This document shows, in pieces, positions 22,016 to 30,868 of a stretch of DNA of 50,594 bases (its first letter is position 1; each line of letters begins with the position of its first letter). Origin of the DNA: SURF-13 sp041695325 (GTDB taxonomy: Bacteria; Pseudomonadota; Gammaproteobacteria; SURF-13). A model generated the notes under the pieces. That model was not told where the DNA came from and searched no databases. It saw only the letters and a program-made list of their open reading frames with translations. Position numbers and translations under genes: made by a program. Location: NCBI GenBank assembly GCA_041695325.1, contig JBGFRC010000055.1, forward strand, positions 1 through 50,594, written 5' to 3'.

Positions 22016-22927
22016 TCAAATTGATTTCTTCGCAGCCGTCTTGCCGCGGGTGCTGACCCTGTCCTTGGCGGACGCGCGTTTCTTCGGCGCCTCCTTCTCC
22101 GCTCTGGCTTCGTCCTTGGCCACGGCGGCCTTTCTCCCCGCGCGCCTCGGCGCGGCCTTCCTCGGTTCGGCCTCGCGCGCCGCCGCACCCCCGGGCTCGC
22201 CGCCCTCGCCCAGCTCGACGAACTCGTCCGCCGGACCCTGGGCGATCATGCTGCGGCCTTCCAGCACCGCGTCCGCCGCGCCGCGCGCGTACAGTTGAAT
22301 GGCGCGGATCGCGTCATCATTGCCGGGGATCATGTAATCCACGCCGTCCGGCGGGTTGTTGCTGTCCACCACGCCGACCACCGGAATGCCGAGCTTGACC
22401 GCCTCCTGCACCGCGATCTTTTCATTGCCCACGTCTATCACGAACAGGGCGTCGGGCAGGCGCTCCATGTCCTTGATGCCGCCCAGACTGTGACGCAGCT
22501 TATCCCGCTCGCGCTCCAGCATGAGCGACTCTTTCTTGCTCAGGCGTTGCAGGCTGCCGTCCTCGGCCATCGCCTCCAGCTCCTTGAGGCGCTTGATGGA
22601 CTGGCGGATGGTCTTGAAATTGGTGAGCATACCGCCCAGCCAGCGCTGGCTTACGTAAGGCATGCCGCAGCGCTGCGCTTCCTGTTCGATGATTTCCTGC
22701 GCCGCGCGCTTGGTGCCCACGAATAGAATAATACCCCTGTTCGCCGCCATCTTGCCGATGAAGTTCATCGCCTCATGGTACAGCGGCAGGGTTTTCTCCA
22801 GATTGATGATGTGAATTTTGTCGCGCTGGCCGAAGATAAAAGGGGCCATCTTGGGGTTCCAAAAGCGCGTCTGGTGGCCGAAATGCACGCCGGCCTCCAG
22901 CATTTGACGCATGGTGACATCTGCCAT
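22016..22927 (-). CDS. rpsB: 30S ribosomal protein S2 with a long basic C-terminal tail
   Basis: S2 is a small-subunit protein near the S1 binding site. The protein starts MADVTMRQMLEAGVHFGHQT and carries RFWNPKMAPFIFGQRDKIHI, with the normal S2 core to about residue 235. At 303 residues it is about 60 longer than E. coli S2. The excess is a low-complexity Lys/Arg/Ala tail (KAAPRRAGRKAAVAKDEAR and KTAAKKSI) that should be disordered. The ribosome binding site is AGGAG. A structured leader and a sigma-70-type promoter lie upstream. Confidence 0.97.
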   Translation of the reverse strand: MADVTMRQMLEAGVHFGHQTRFWNPKMAPFIFGQRDKIHIINLEKTLPLYHEAMNFIGKMAANRGIILFVGTKRAAQEIIEQEAQRCGMPYVSQRWLGGMLTNFKTIRQSIKRLKELEAMAEDGSLQRLSKKESLMLERERDKLRHSLGGIKDMERLPDALFVIDVGNEKIAVQEAVKLGIPVVGVVDSNNPPDGVDYMIPGNDDAIRAIQLYARGAADAVLEGRSMIAQGPADEFVELGEGGEPGGAAAREAEPRKAAPRRAGRKAAVAKDEARAEKEAPKKRASAKDRVSTRGKTAAKKSI

Positions 22928-22958
22928 GTTGTATACTCCTAAGTTTGGGTTGATCCTC

Positions 22959-23027
22959 CATGCGCCCCCGGCAGCGAACCCCCCGGACTAGGCCGGGCGG
23001 CACCCCGCTGCGGGGTAGTGGCGCATG
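22959..23027 (-). promoter_or_regulatory. Structured rpsB 5' leader, possible S2 autoregulatory element
   Basis: An outer stem CATGCGCC/GGCGCATG (positions 23027-23020 with 22966-22959) encloses two GC-rich hairpins (CCCCGCAGCGGGG and GCCCGGCCTAGTCCGGG). Gammaproteobacterial rpsB leaders are known to be bound by S2 for feedback control. Assignment here rests on position and folding only. Confidence 0.5.
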
Positions 23028-23047
23028 TGTGTAGTGAAAACTTTTAC

Positions 23048-23077
23048 AGTATACGGCAAAACCCTCCCGGCCGGCAA
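23048..23077 (-). promoter_or_regulatory. Putative sigma-70 promoter for rpsB
   Basis: On the minus strand TTGCCG and TATACT are 18 bp apart, about 120 bp upstream of the rpsB start and just before the structured leader. TATACT matches the -10 consensus TATAAT at five of six positions. Confidence 0.6.
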
Positions 23078-23088
23078 TTGACAGAAGT

Positions 23089-23856
23089 ATGAGCGTCACG
23101 ATCAAAACCGCGGAAGAAGTCGCCAGGATGCGCGTCGCGGGCCGCCTCGCGGCGGACGTGCTGCACATGATCCGCCCCTACGTCAAAGCCGGCGTCACCA
23201 CCGGCGAATTGGACCGCATGTGCCATGATTACATCGTCAACGTGCAGCAAGCCACCCCCGCCCCTCTCAATTACCGCGGCTATCCCAAGTCCATCTGCAC
23301 CTCGGTGAATCACCAGGTCTGTCACGGCATACCCGGCGAGCGCATGCTGAAGGAAGGCGACATCATCAACATAGACGTAACAGTGATCAAGGACGGCTAT
23401 CACGGAGACACCAGCAAGATGTTTTTCGTGGGCGAGCCCTCGCTCATCGCCAAACGCGTCACGCAAACCAGCTACGAATGCATGCGCCTCGGCATCGAGA
23501 TGGTGAAGCCGGGCGTGCGCCTGGGCGACATCGGCCATGCGATTCAGAAACACGCCGAGGCCAACAATTGCTCGGTGGTGCGTGAATACTGCGGCCACGG
23601 CATCGGACGCGAGTTTCACGAAGACCCGCAAGTGCTGCACTACGGCCAGCCCGGCACCGGCATGGCGCTGCAACCCGGCATGGCCTTCACCATCGAACCG
23701 ATGATCAACGCCGGCAAGCGCCAGGTAAAACTTTTACCTGATCAATGGACCGTCGTTACCAAGGACCACAGCCTGTCCGCGCAGTGGGAGCACACCGTGC
23801 TGGTCACCGAAACCGGCTTTGAAGTGCTCACCTTGAGGCCAGGAGACGGCATATAA
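23089..23856 (+). CDS. map: Methionine aminopeptidase, type I
   Basis: Map removes the initiator methionine from new proteins. The 255-residue single-domain protein has the pita-bread metal site: DIINIDVTVIKDGYHGDTSK with two Asp ligands, GHGIGREFHEDPQV with a His, FTIEPMINAG with a Glu, and QWEHTVLVTETG with the final Glu. It diverges from rpsB and is followed five bases later by glnD, as in E. coli. Confidence 0.97.
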   Translation: MSVTIKTAEEVARMRVAGRLAADVLHMIRPYVKAGVTTGELDRMCHDYIVNVQQATPAPLNYRGYPKSICTSVNHQVCHGIPGERMLKEGDIINIDVTVIKDGYHGDTSKMFFVGEPSLIAKRVTQTSYECMRLGIEMVKPGVRLGDIGHAIQKHAEANNCSVVREYCGHGIGREFHEDPQVLHYGQPGTGMALQPGMAFTIEPMINAGKRQVKLLPDQWTVVTKDHSLSAQWEHTVLVTETGFEVLTLRPGDGI

Positions 23857-23861
23857 GCCCC

Positions 23862-26501
23862 ATGCTCCCCGCCGCCACGCAGCGTGATTCGTTACAGCCT
23901 GATCTGCGCAAACTGGACGACGCATTGCAAGGCGGCGCATCGGCGCTTCCCGCTTTCCGCGCCGCACTGCACGACGCGCACCAGGCCCAGGGGCGGCGCT
24001 TTTTTTCCGGTGCGCCGGTAGAAGAGCTGCTGCGCCAGCGCTCGGTACTGCTCGATGAGCTGCTCACCCGCGTCTGGCGTCTCCATTCGCCCCCGGAGCA
24101 GGCGGCGCTGGTTGCCGTGGGCGGCTACGGGCGCGAAGAATTGCATCCCGGCTCCGACGTGGACATCCTGATTCTGACCGGTGAGCGCGTCGCCGAACCA
24201 CAGGCCATCGAGCGCTTCGTTCATTTCCTGTGGGACATGGGGCTGCACCTCGGCCACAGCGTGCGCTCCGTGGCGCAGTGTGCGGAGGAGGCCGCGAGCG
24301 ACGCGACCGTCCTCACCAACCTCCTGGAAGCGCGGCTGATCCAGGGTCCCGCGCCGCTACTCGAGGCGATGCGTGCGGCGCTCGCTCCGGAGCACCTGTG
24401 GCCGGTGCGCGAATTCTTCAAGGCCAAGTGGGAGGAACAGGCGCGGCGCCATCATAAATATCACGACACCGCTTACAACCTGGAGCCCAACGTCAAGGAA
24501 GGCCCCGGCGGCCTGCGCGACATCCAGACCGTCACCTGGGTCGCGCTGCGTCACTTCGGCAGCGCGCGCCTGCACGATCTGGCGACGCACGGCTTTCTCA
24601 CCGCAACCGAGCTGCGCCTGTTGAGTGAAGGCCGCGGCTTTTTGTGGCGCGTCCGTTACGCCCTGCACCTCCTCGCCGGGCGGCGTGAAGACCGCCTGCT
24701 GTTTGACTATCAACGCGCCCTCGCCGCGCAGTTCGGCTATCGCGACACACCGCAGCAATTAGCGGTGGAGCAGTTCATGCAACGCTATTACCGCACCGTG
24801 ATGGAGCTCAGCCGCCTGAACGAGATGCTGCTGCAACTGTTTCAGGAGACCATCCTGTACCGTGACGAAGGTACGGAGATAGTTCCGCTCAACAAGCGCT
24901 TTCAGATATGCAACGACGTCATCGAAGTCACGCACCCCCATGTCTTTAAACATTATCCGTTCGCGCTGCTGGAAATCTTCGTGCTGCTGGCGCAACGCCC
25001 GCATCTCAAGGGCGTGCGTCCCGCCACCATACGCCTGATCCGCAATCATCGTTATTTGATAGACGACGCCTTCCGCGCCGACCTGCGCTGCCGCGCGCTG
25101 TTCATGGAATTGCTGCGCGAAAAACGGGGCATCGCACACGAGCTCAGGCGCATGCACCGTTACGGCGTGCTGGGCGCCTATATTCCGGAATTCGGCCGCA
25201 TTGAAGGCCAGATGCAGCATGATCTGTTTCACGTCTACACCGTGGATGAGCACACGCTGTTTCTGGTACGCAACCTGCGCCGCTTCGCGCTGCCGGAATT
25301 CGCGCATGAATTGCCGCTGTGCAATGAAATTTTTCAGCAGCTGCCCAAGCCGGAACTGCTCTATCTCGCCGGGCTGTTTCACGACATCGCCAAGGGCCGC
25401 GGCGGCGACCACTCCGAGCTGGGTGCGGGAGACGCCGCGCAATTCTGCCTGCGCCATGACTTGAGCGTCTACGACGCGCACGTGGTGGCGTGGCTGGTCC
25501 AACACCATTTAATCCTGTCGCGCACCGCGCAGCGCGAGGACATCAGCGATCCGCAGGTCATCAATACTTTCGCCGCCGGGGTCGGCGACGGCACGCTGCT
25601 GGACTACTTATATCTGCTTACCGTGGCCGACATCCGCGCCACCAACCCCGGTTTGTGGACCAGCTGGAAGGGCGCGCTGCTTACCGAGCTGTATCTCGCC
25701 GCGCGCCGCGCGCTGGCGCGCGGGCTGGAAAGCCCCCTGGCGCGAACGGAACGCATTGAGGAAACACAGCGCGAAGCGTTCGAGCTGCTTGCGCAACGCG
25801 GGATGGAGAAAGCGGCGCTGCAAGCCTTGTGGCGCGATGCGGGAGAAGATTATTTTCTGCGCTATGCGGCGGACGAAATCGCCTGGCACAGCGCAGCCAT
25901 CGTTTCGGCCTCACGCGCCGGACCACCGCTGTTACTCATCCGCCCCAGCGCGCGCGGGACGGAGATTTTTCTTTACGCCAAGGCGCAAGATCACCTGTTC
26001 GCCACCGTCACCGGTGCCCTGGACCAAATGGCGCTCACCATCGTGGACGCGCGCATCGTGAGCGCAAAAAACGGCTATACGCTGGACACCTATATCGTGC
26101 TGGAAGAAAGCGGGGAAAACATAAGCAACGCGCATCGTCTGGATGAAATCGCTCGCGCCCTGCATCAGGCGCTGCGCGAACCCGCCGCTCCCGCCGTGAT
26201 GCGCCGCGCGCGGCGCCAGGTCAGGCACTTCGACGTCCCAACCGAAGTCGGCTTCAGCACGGACAGCGGCAACCGGCGCACCCTGTTGGAAGTGACGAGC
26301 GCCGACCGGCCGGGTCTGCTATCCTGCATCGCCAGGGCGTTTGCGGAGTGCGGCGTGCGCCTGCAGAACGCCAAGATCGCTACCTTGGGCGCGCGCGCCG
26401 AGGATATTTTTTACATCACCAGTCGTGAAAACCAGCCTCTGACCAGCGACCAGCAGGACCATCTCCAAACGGCCATTCTGCGTCATATAGATCAAAAATA
26501 A
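23862..26501 (+). CDS. glnD: PII uridylyltransferase / uridylyl-removing enzyme
   Basis: GlnD senses glutamine and adds or removes UMP on PII, controlling nitrogen assimilation. The 879-residue protein has the usual four parts: a nucleotidyltransferase domain (VGGYGREELHPGSDVDIL, about residues 85-102), a linker with NLEPNVKEGPGGLRDIQT, an HD domain (YLAGLFHDIAKGRGGDHSEL, about residues 500-520), and two C-terminal ACT domains (TEIFLYAKAQDHLFATVTGA and LLEVTSADRPGLLSCIARAF). The length is normal. The start lies close behind map. Confidence 0.97.
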   Translation: MLPAATQRDSLQPDLRKLDDALQGGASALPAFRAALHDAHQAQGRRFFSGAPVEELLRQRSVLLDELLTRVWRLHSPPEQAALVAVGGYGREELHPGSDVDILILTGERVAEPQAIERFVHFLWDMGLHLGHSVRSVAQCAEEAASDATVLTNLLEARLIQGPAPLLEAMRAALAPEHLWPVREFFKAKWEEQARRHHKYHDTAYNLEPNVKEGPGGLRDIQTVTWVALRHFGSARLHDLATHGFLTATELRLLSEGRGFLWRVRYALHLLAGRREDRLLFDYQRALAAQFGYRDTPQQLAVEQFMQRYYRTVMELSRLNEMLLQLFQETILYRDEGTEIVPLNKRFQICNDVIEVTHPHVFKHYPFALLEIFVLLAQRPHLKGVRPATIRLIRNHRYLIDDAFRADLRCRALFMELLREKRGIAHELRRMHRYGVLGAYIPEFGRIEGQMQHDLFHVYTVDEHTLFLVRNLRRFALPEFAHELPLCNEIFQQLPKPELLYLAGLFHDIAKGRGGDHSELGAGDAAQFCLRHDLSVYDAHVVAWLVQHHLILSRTAQREDISDPQVINTFAAGVGDGTLLDYLYLLTVADIRATNPGLWTSWKGALLTELYLAARRALARGLESPLARTERIEETQREAFELLAQRGMEKAALQALWRDAGEDYFLRYAADEIAWHSAAIVSASRAGPPLLLIRPSARGTEIFLYAKAQDHLFATVTGALDQMALTIVDARIVSAKNGYTLDTYIVLEESGENISNAHRLDEIARALHQALREPAAPAVMRRARRQVRHFDVPTEVGFSTDSGNRRTLLEVTSADRPGLLSCIARAFAECGVRLQNAKIATLGARAEDIFYITSRENQPLTSDQQDHLQTAILRHIDQK

Positions 26502-26520
26502 TTTCCCAAAATGCGGCCAA

Positions 26521-26701
26521 GGAAGCTCTGAATAAAGGAAGCTCTGAATAATTCCATCCAGGAATTATCAGAGCACGAAAAGCAAAAATGTGGCCATAAG
26601 ATTTCTTATGGTGCTTTTCTTCATTTTACAATCACATGCGTGATTGTAAAATAGCGGCACGTCCATGTGCCGCAGGAAACTCTGAATAAATCAGAGTTTC
26701 C
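26521..26701. repeat. Five-hairpin palindromic element with GGAARCTCTGA ends
   Basis: Successive inverted repeats lie at 26541-26574 (GCTCTGAATAATTCC arms, one bulge), 26577-26619 (GAAAAGCA outer, CCATAAG inner), 26623-26652 (ATTTTACAATCAC, perfect), 26654-26673 (GCGGCAC) and 26675-26701 (GGAAACTCTGA, perfect). The outer ends GGAAGCTCTGA and TCAGAGTTTCC form terminal inverted repeats, and the left end is partly doubled (26521 and 26537). It looks like a MITE or REP-type unit. It lies between the convergent glnD and EamA genes and could also end transcription. I see no clear target duplication. Confidence 0.75.
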
Positions 26702-26718
26702 TAAATCCATCCCGGACT

Positions 26719-27606
26719 TCAACGCCGCTCAGGTATACCCGGAGTACGCGCGGAAAAATAACCCGCCAACACGATCAAGGCGCCGCCCAGCCATTCGTGC
26801 GTCTGCACCGTTTCGCCCGCCAGCCACGCCGCTGACAGCGCGCCCGCGACCAATTCAAACAGCAAAATCACCGCTGAGCGCTGTACCGGCATGCGGGTTA
26901 CGCCGTACTGCACGGCCAAAGTCATGGTGGTGATGCCGAGCGCGCCAAGCGCGACGGCGTAAATCAGGGCTGTGGATGCGGCCTGAGGCGCGGGTTGTGC
27001 GCTGAACAGCAGCCACCACAGCGTCACCAGCACTCCGCCGGCCCACACCGAGAGGGTTTTCACCGGCACCGAAACGTCTTGCAGCCTGCGTATCAGCACG
27101 TTCGACAGGGCGAAGGTAAAACCCGACAGCAGGGCCAGGGGGTCCGCGCGGCCGTGCGGCCAGAGCGCGCCCGTGGCGCCTTCCCACAGCATGATGAGCG
27201 CGCCCGCCATCGCAATGGCCAGCAAACCCCAGGCGCGCGCGGTCAACCGCTCGCCCAATATCACCCATCCCAGCAGGGAGGCCCACAGCGGCGAGAGATA
27301 AAACAAGAGCAGCACGCGCACCACGTTGCCTTCTATCACCGCCAGCACGAAGGTGGCATTGCACAGGCCCGTGATCAGACCGAGCGCGAGCAGCAGCCAG
27401 GGATGGCGTTTAAACTCAGCGCGCCTGCGCCACAGCCAGGGCAAACCCACAGTGCAGGCCGCGGCATTGGTAATCAGCACCAGATACAATCCAGACAGGC
27501 CCTGCTCCTCCAGCAGGCGCAGCGGGTACCACAACACGCCCCACAAGGTGGCGCCGTAGAGCAGGGCGAACAGCGGCAAACTGCGTTTGGAATCATTGGA
27601 GGACAT
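26719..27606 (-). CDS. EamA/DMT-family transporter
   Basis: A 295-residue inner-membrane protein with about ten hydrophobic helices in two tandem EamA halves. The first runs from LFALLYGATLWGVLWYPLR to AGALIMLW, the second from LSGFTFALSNVLIRRLQDVS to GGALIVLAGYFSA. The drug/metabolite transporter superfamily exports amino acids, nucleotides or other small metabolites, and the substrate cannot be read from the sequence. ATG at 27606 lies 56 bp from the divergent dapC start, so a link to amino acid export is possible but unproven. Confidence 0.9.
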   Translation of the reverse strand: MSSNDSKRSLPLFALLYGATLWGVLWYPLRLLEEQGLSGLYLVLITNAAACTVGLPWLWRRRAEFKRHPWLLLALGLITGLCNATFVLAVIEGNVVRVLLLFYLSPLWASLLGWVILGERLTARAWGLLAIAMAGALIMLWEGATGALWPHGRADPLALLSGFTFALSNVLIRRLQDVSVPVKTLSVWAGGVLVTLWWLLFSAQPAPQAASTALIYAVALGALGITTMTLAVQYGVTRMPVQRSAVILLFELVAGALSAAWLAGETVQTHEWLGGALIVLAGYFSARTPGIPERR

Positions 27607-27662
27607 GGTATTTAAGCTTATAATTAAATATTTGCTTTTGAGCGTCCTTCCTCACTCAGTAT

Positions 27663-28895
27663 ATGATGAACCCTGATCTCGCCGCACTACAGCCCTACCC
27701 GTTTGAGCGGCTCAAGCAGCTTATGGCCGGAATTGCGCCGCCCGTTCATCTTAAGCCGATCAATCTTTCGATCGGCGAACCGCAGCACGCCACGCCTGAG
27801 TTTATCAGCGACGCGCTGCGCGCCCATCTCAGCGGCCTCGCGCGCTATCCCGTCACGCGCGGCGAACCCGCGCTGCGCGAGGCCATTGCCGCCTGGCTTG
27901 CGCGGCGCTTTGACCTCCCGCGCGCGAGTCTCGATATCGAGCGCCATATATTACCGGTAAACGGCACACGCGAGGCGCTGTTCGCCGTCGCCCAGTGTGT
28001 CATAGATCGCCGCAGCGCGCCGCTGGTGCTGATGCCGAATCCGTTTTATCAAATCTACGAAGGCGCGGCGCTGCTTGCCGGGGCCGCGCCGTGGTTTCTC
28101 AACACCACGCAGCACAACGGCTTCCTGCCCGACTTCACCGCCGTGCCGGACACGGTATGGCGGCGCTGCCAGCTGATTTATATCTGCTCGCCGGGCAATC
28201 CGTGCGGTGCGGTGCTCGGCGTCGAGGCGCTGCAACAGCTGATTCGTCTGGCCGATCAATATGACTTCGTGATCGCCTCCGACGAGTGCTATTCCGAGCT
28301 TTATCTGGATGAGGCCAACCCTCCGCCGGGGCTGCTGCAAGCCGCCGCGCGCATGGGGCGAGATGACTACCGGCGTTGCCTGGCGTTTCATAGCCTATCC
28401 AAACGCTCCAGCGTGCCTGGTCTGCGCTCCGGTTTCGTGGCGGGCGATGCCGAGCTGATCCGGCCATTTCATTTGTACCGCACCTATCACGGCTGCGCCA
28501 TGCCGCCCGCGACTCAGATGGCGAGCCTCGCGGCGTGGCAGGACGAGCGCCACGTGCAGGACAACCGCAGGCTGTACCGGGAAAAATTCGACGCGGTGCT
28601 CGACATACTCAAACCCGTGAGCGCAGTGGAGCAGCCCGCGGGCGGGTTTTATTTGTGGCTGAAAACCCCGCAGGGCGATCAAACCTTTACGCGCGGGCTG
28701 TACGCGCGCTATAACGTCACGCTGCTGCCGGGAAGTTATCTGTCGCGCAGCGCGCATGGCGGCAATCCCGGCGAGGGTTACGTGCGCATCGCACTGGCGC
28801 CGGGTCTTGATGAGTGCGTTGAAGCGGCCGAGCGGTTACGCGAATTTATTCTTACCTTGAAGGAACACAATGAAAAACTTGCAGAGTATTATTGA
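27663..28895 (+). CDS. dapC: Succinyldiaminopimelate transaminase
   Basis: This PLP aminotransferase (fold type I, class I/II) makes N-succinyl-LL-diaminopimelate from the keto precursor with glutamate. The 410-residue protein starts MMNPDLAALQPYPFERLKQL, has the INLSIGEPQHATP entry motif, and places the PLP lysine in FHSLSKRSSVPGLRSGF. Assignment to DapC rather than a general aminotransferase rests on the N-terminal PYPFERL pattern and on the adjoining dapD and dapE. An ATG three bases further in is equally possible. It overlaps dapD by 26 bp. Confidence 0.92.
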   Translation: MMNPDLAALQPYPFERLKQLMAGIAPPVHLKPINLSIGEPQHATPEFISDALRAHLSGLARYPVTRGEPALREAIAAWLARRFDLPRASLDIERHILPVNGTREALFAVAQCVIDRRSAPLVLMPNPFYQIYEGAALLAGAAPWFLNTTQHNGFLPDFTAVPDTVWRRCQLIYICSPGNPCGAVLGVEALQQLIRLADQYDFVIASDECYSELYLDEANPPPGLLQAAARMGRDDYRRCLAFHSLSKRSSVPGLRSGFVAGDAELIRPFHLYRTYHGCAMPPATQMASLAAWQDERHVQDNRRLYREKFDAVLDILKPVSAVEQPAGGFYLWLKTPQGDQTFTRGLYARYNVTLLPGSYLSRSAHGGNPGEGYVRIALAPGLDECVEAAERLREFILTLKEHNEKLAEYY

Positions 28896-29691
28896 ACCGG
28901 CCTTTGAGCAGCGCGCGCGAATCACGCCGCAAAACGTCGAGCGCGGCGTAAAGGACGCCATCGTCGAGACCATCGCGCTGCTTGACGCAGGCAAGCTGCG
29001 CGTGGCGGAAAAGATCAGCGGCGCCTGGCAGGTGCACCAGTGGATCAAAAAGGCGGTGCTGCTGTCGTTCCGCATCGAGGATAATCATTTCATAAAAGGA
29101 GCCTACAGCGCTTACTACGACAAGGTGCCGGGCAAGTTCAGCGATTATGACGAGACGCGCTTCAAGCAGAGCGGGGTGCGCGTGGTGCCGCCCGCCATGG
29201 TGCGGCGCGGCGCCTACATCGCGCCCTCGGTGGTGCTGATGCCGTCGTATGTGAATATCGGAGCGTATGTGGACTCCGGCACCATGGTGGACACCTGGGC
29301 CACGGTCGGCTCCTGCGCGCAGATCGGCAAGAACGTGCATCTGTCCGGCGGCGTCGGCATCGGCGGCGTGCTGGAGCCGGTGCAGGCCGGCCCCACCATC
29401 ATCGAGGACAACTGCTTCATCGGCGCGCGCTCGGAGATCGTGGAAGGCGTCATCGTCGAGGAAGGCTCGGTGGTCTCCATGGGCGTGTACATCGGCCAGA
29501 GCACCAAGATATTCAATCGCATGACGGGCGAGATCAGCTACGGCCGCATCCCGGCTGGCTCGGTGGTAGTGTCGGGCAGCCTGCCCTCCCATGACGGAGG
29601 CTACAGTCTGTATTGCGCGGTAATTGTGAAGCAGGTGGACGAAAAAACACGCAGCAAGGTGGGTATCAACGAACTGTTGCGCGACGTTTGA
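28870..29691 (+). CDS. dapD: Tetrahydrodipicolinate N-succinyltransferase
   Basis: DapD succinylates tetrahydrodipicolinate in the succinylase branch of lysine and diaminopimelate synthesis. The 273-residue trimer has a helical N-domain (MKNLQSIIEPAFEQRARITP) and a left-handed beta-helix (YVNIGAYVDSGTMVDTWATV, VHLSGGVGIGGVLEP). The start lies inside the end of dapC with AAGGAA as ribosome binding site, so the two are translationally coupled. dapD next to glnD and map is the E. coli order; dapC is inserted here. Confidence 0.97.
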   Translation: MKNLQSIIEPAFEQRARITPQNVERGVKDAIVETIALLDAGKLRVAEKISGAWQVHQWIKKAVLLSFRIEDNHFIKGAYSAYYDKVPGKFSDYDETRFKQSGVRVVPPAMVRRGAYIAPSVVLMPSYVNIGAYVDSGTMVDTWATVGSCAQIGKNVHLSGGVGIGGVLEPVQAGPTIIEDNCFIGARSEIVEGVIVEEGSVVSMGVYIGQSTKIFNRMTGEISYGRIPAGSVVVSGSLPSHDGGYSLYCAVIVKQVDEKTRSKVGINELLRDV

Positions 29692-29705
29692 CAGGAGAGC
29701 CAATA

Positions 29706-30836
29706 ATGTCCACGACGCTGGAACTATTGCAGCAGCTGATCGCGCGCCGCTCGCTCACACCCGACGACGCGGGCTGTCAGCAATTGATCGCGCAGCGCCT
29801 CAAGCCGCTCGGCTTTGCAATCGAGCACCTGCGTTTTGGCGACGTGGACAACCTGTGGGCGCGGCGCGGCGCCGAGGGACCGCTATTTGCCTTCGCTGGG
29901 CACACCGACGTGGTGCCCACCGGTCCGCTCGACCAGTGGAGGTCGGACCCCTTCACGCCCACACTGCGCGACGGCTGTCTGTACGGCCGCGGCGCGGCGG
30001 ACATGAAAGGCGGCATCGCCGCGATGGTGACCGCGGTGGAGCGCTTTATCGCGCAGCATCCCAAACACCCCGGCTCCATCGCCTTTCTCATCACCAGCGA
30101 TGAAGAAGGCCCCAGCATCAACGGCACCGTCAAGGTGGTGGAGCATCTGGAGGCGCGCAAGGAAAAGATAAACTGGTGTCTGATCGGGGAACCCACCTGC
30201 GTGAAGACCGTGGGCGACACCATCAAGAACGGGCGGCGCGGCTCGCTCACGGGCAAGCTCACCGTGCACGGTACACAAGGGCACGTCGCCTACCCGCATC
30301 TGGCGCTGAATCCGGTACATGCGTTTGCGCAGGCGCTCACGCAACTGTGCGCCGAACGGTGGGATCAGGGCAATGAATTTTTCCCGCCCACCACGTTTCA
30401 AATCTCCAACATCCACGCCGGCACGGGCGCGGACAACGTCATCCCCGGCGATCTGGAGATCGTATTCAACTTGCGTTTTTCCACGGAACTGACGCCGGAG
30501 AAAATCAAGCAGCGCGTGCTGAAGATTTTGAACGGACACGCGTTCAAATACGACATTGAGTGGCGCTTGTCGGGCCAGCCGTTTCTCACGCCCAAGGGCG
30601 CGCTGGTGATTGCCGCGCGCCATGCGATCAAGGAAGTCACCGGCATCGAGGCCGAGCTTTCCACCTCCGGCGGCACCTCGGATGGGCGCTTCATCGCGCC
30701 CACCGGCACGCAGGTGCTGGAGCTGGGCGTGGTCAACGCCAGCATCCATAAGCTCAACGAGTGCGTCAGCGTGCGTGAGCTTGACGCATTGAGCGTCATT
30801 TATGAACGCATCCTGCACAAGCTGCTGATCGCCTGA
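29706..30836 (+). CDS. dapE: Succinyl-diaminopimelate desuccinylase
   Basis: DapE is a di-zinc M20 peptidase-family enzyme that releases succinate to give LL-diaminopimelate. The 376-residue protein starts at ATG 29706 (AGGAG upstream): MSTTLELLQQLIARRSLTPD. It shows FAGHTDVVPTG with zinc ligands, GRGAADMKGGIA, ITSDEEGPSINGT with the catalytic Glu pair, and the dimerisation lid HGTQGHVAYPHLALNP. The longer open frame from 29613 overlaps dapD and is not the start. It completes dapC-dapD-dapE as one transcription unit. Confidence 0.97.
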   Translation: MSTTLELLQQLIARRSLTPDDAGCQQLIAQRLKPLGFAIEHLRFGDVDNLWARRGAEGPLFAFAGHTDVVPTGPLDQWRSDPFTPTLRDGCLYGRGAADMKGGIAAMVTAVERFIAQHPKHPGSIAFLITSDEEGPSINGTVKVVEHLEARKEKINWCLIGEPTCVKTVGDTIKNGRRGSLTGKLTVHGTQGHVAYPHLALNPVHAFAQALTQLCAERWDQGNEFFPPTTFQISNIHAGTGADNVIPGDLEIVFNLRFSTELTPEKIKQRVLKILNGHAFKYDIEWRLSGQPFLTPKGALVIAARHAIKEVTGIEAELSTSGGTSDGRFIAPTGTQVLELGVVNASIHKLNECVSVRELDALSVIYERILHKLLIA

Positions 30837-30868
30837 GACGTTCGCCTGGTACGCGCACCTTAAAAACC

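Noticed and set aside
26502..26718. Simple bidirectional terminator between glnD and the EamA gene
   Set aside because: Termination is possible, but five distinct stem-loops with matching outer ends exceed what a terminator needs, so I listed it as a repeat element instead.
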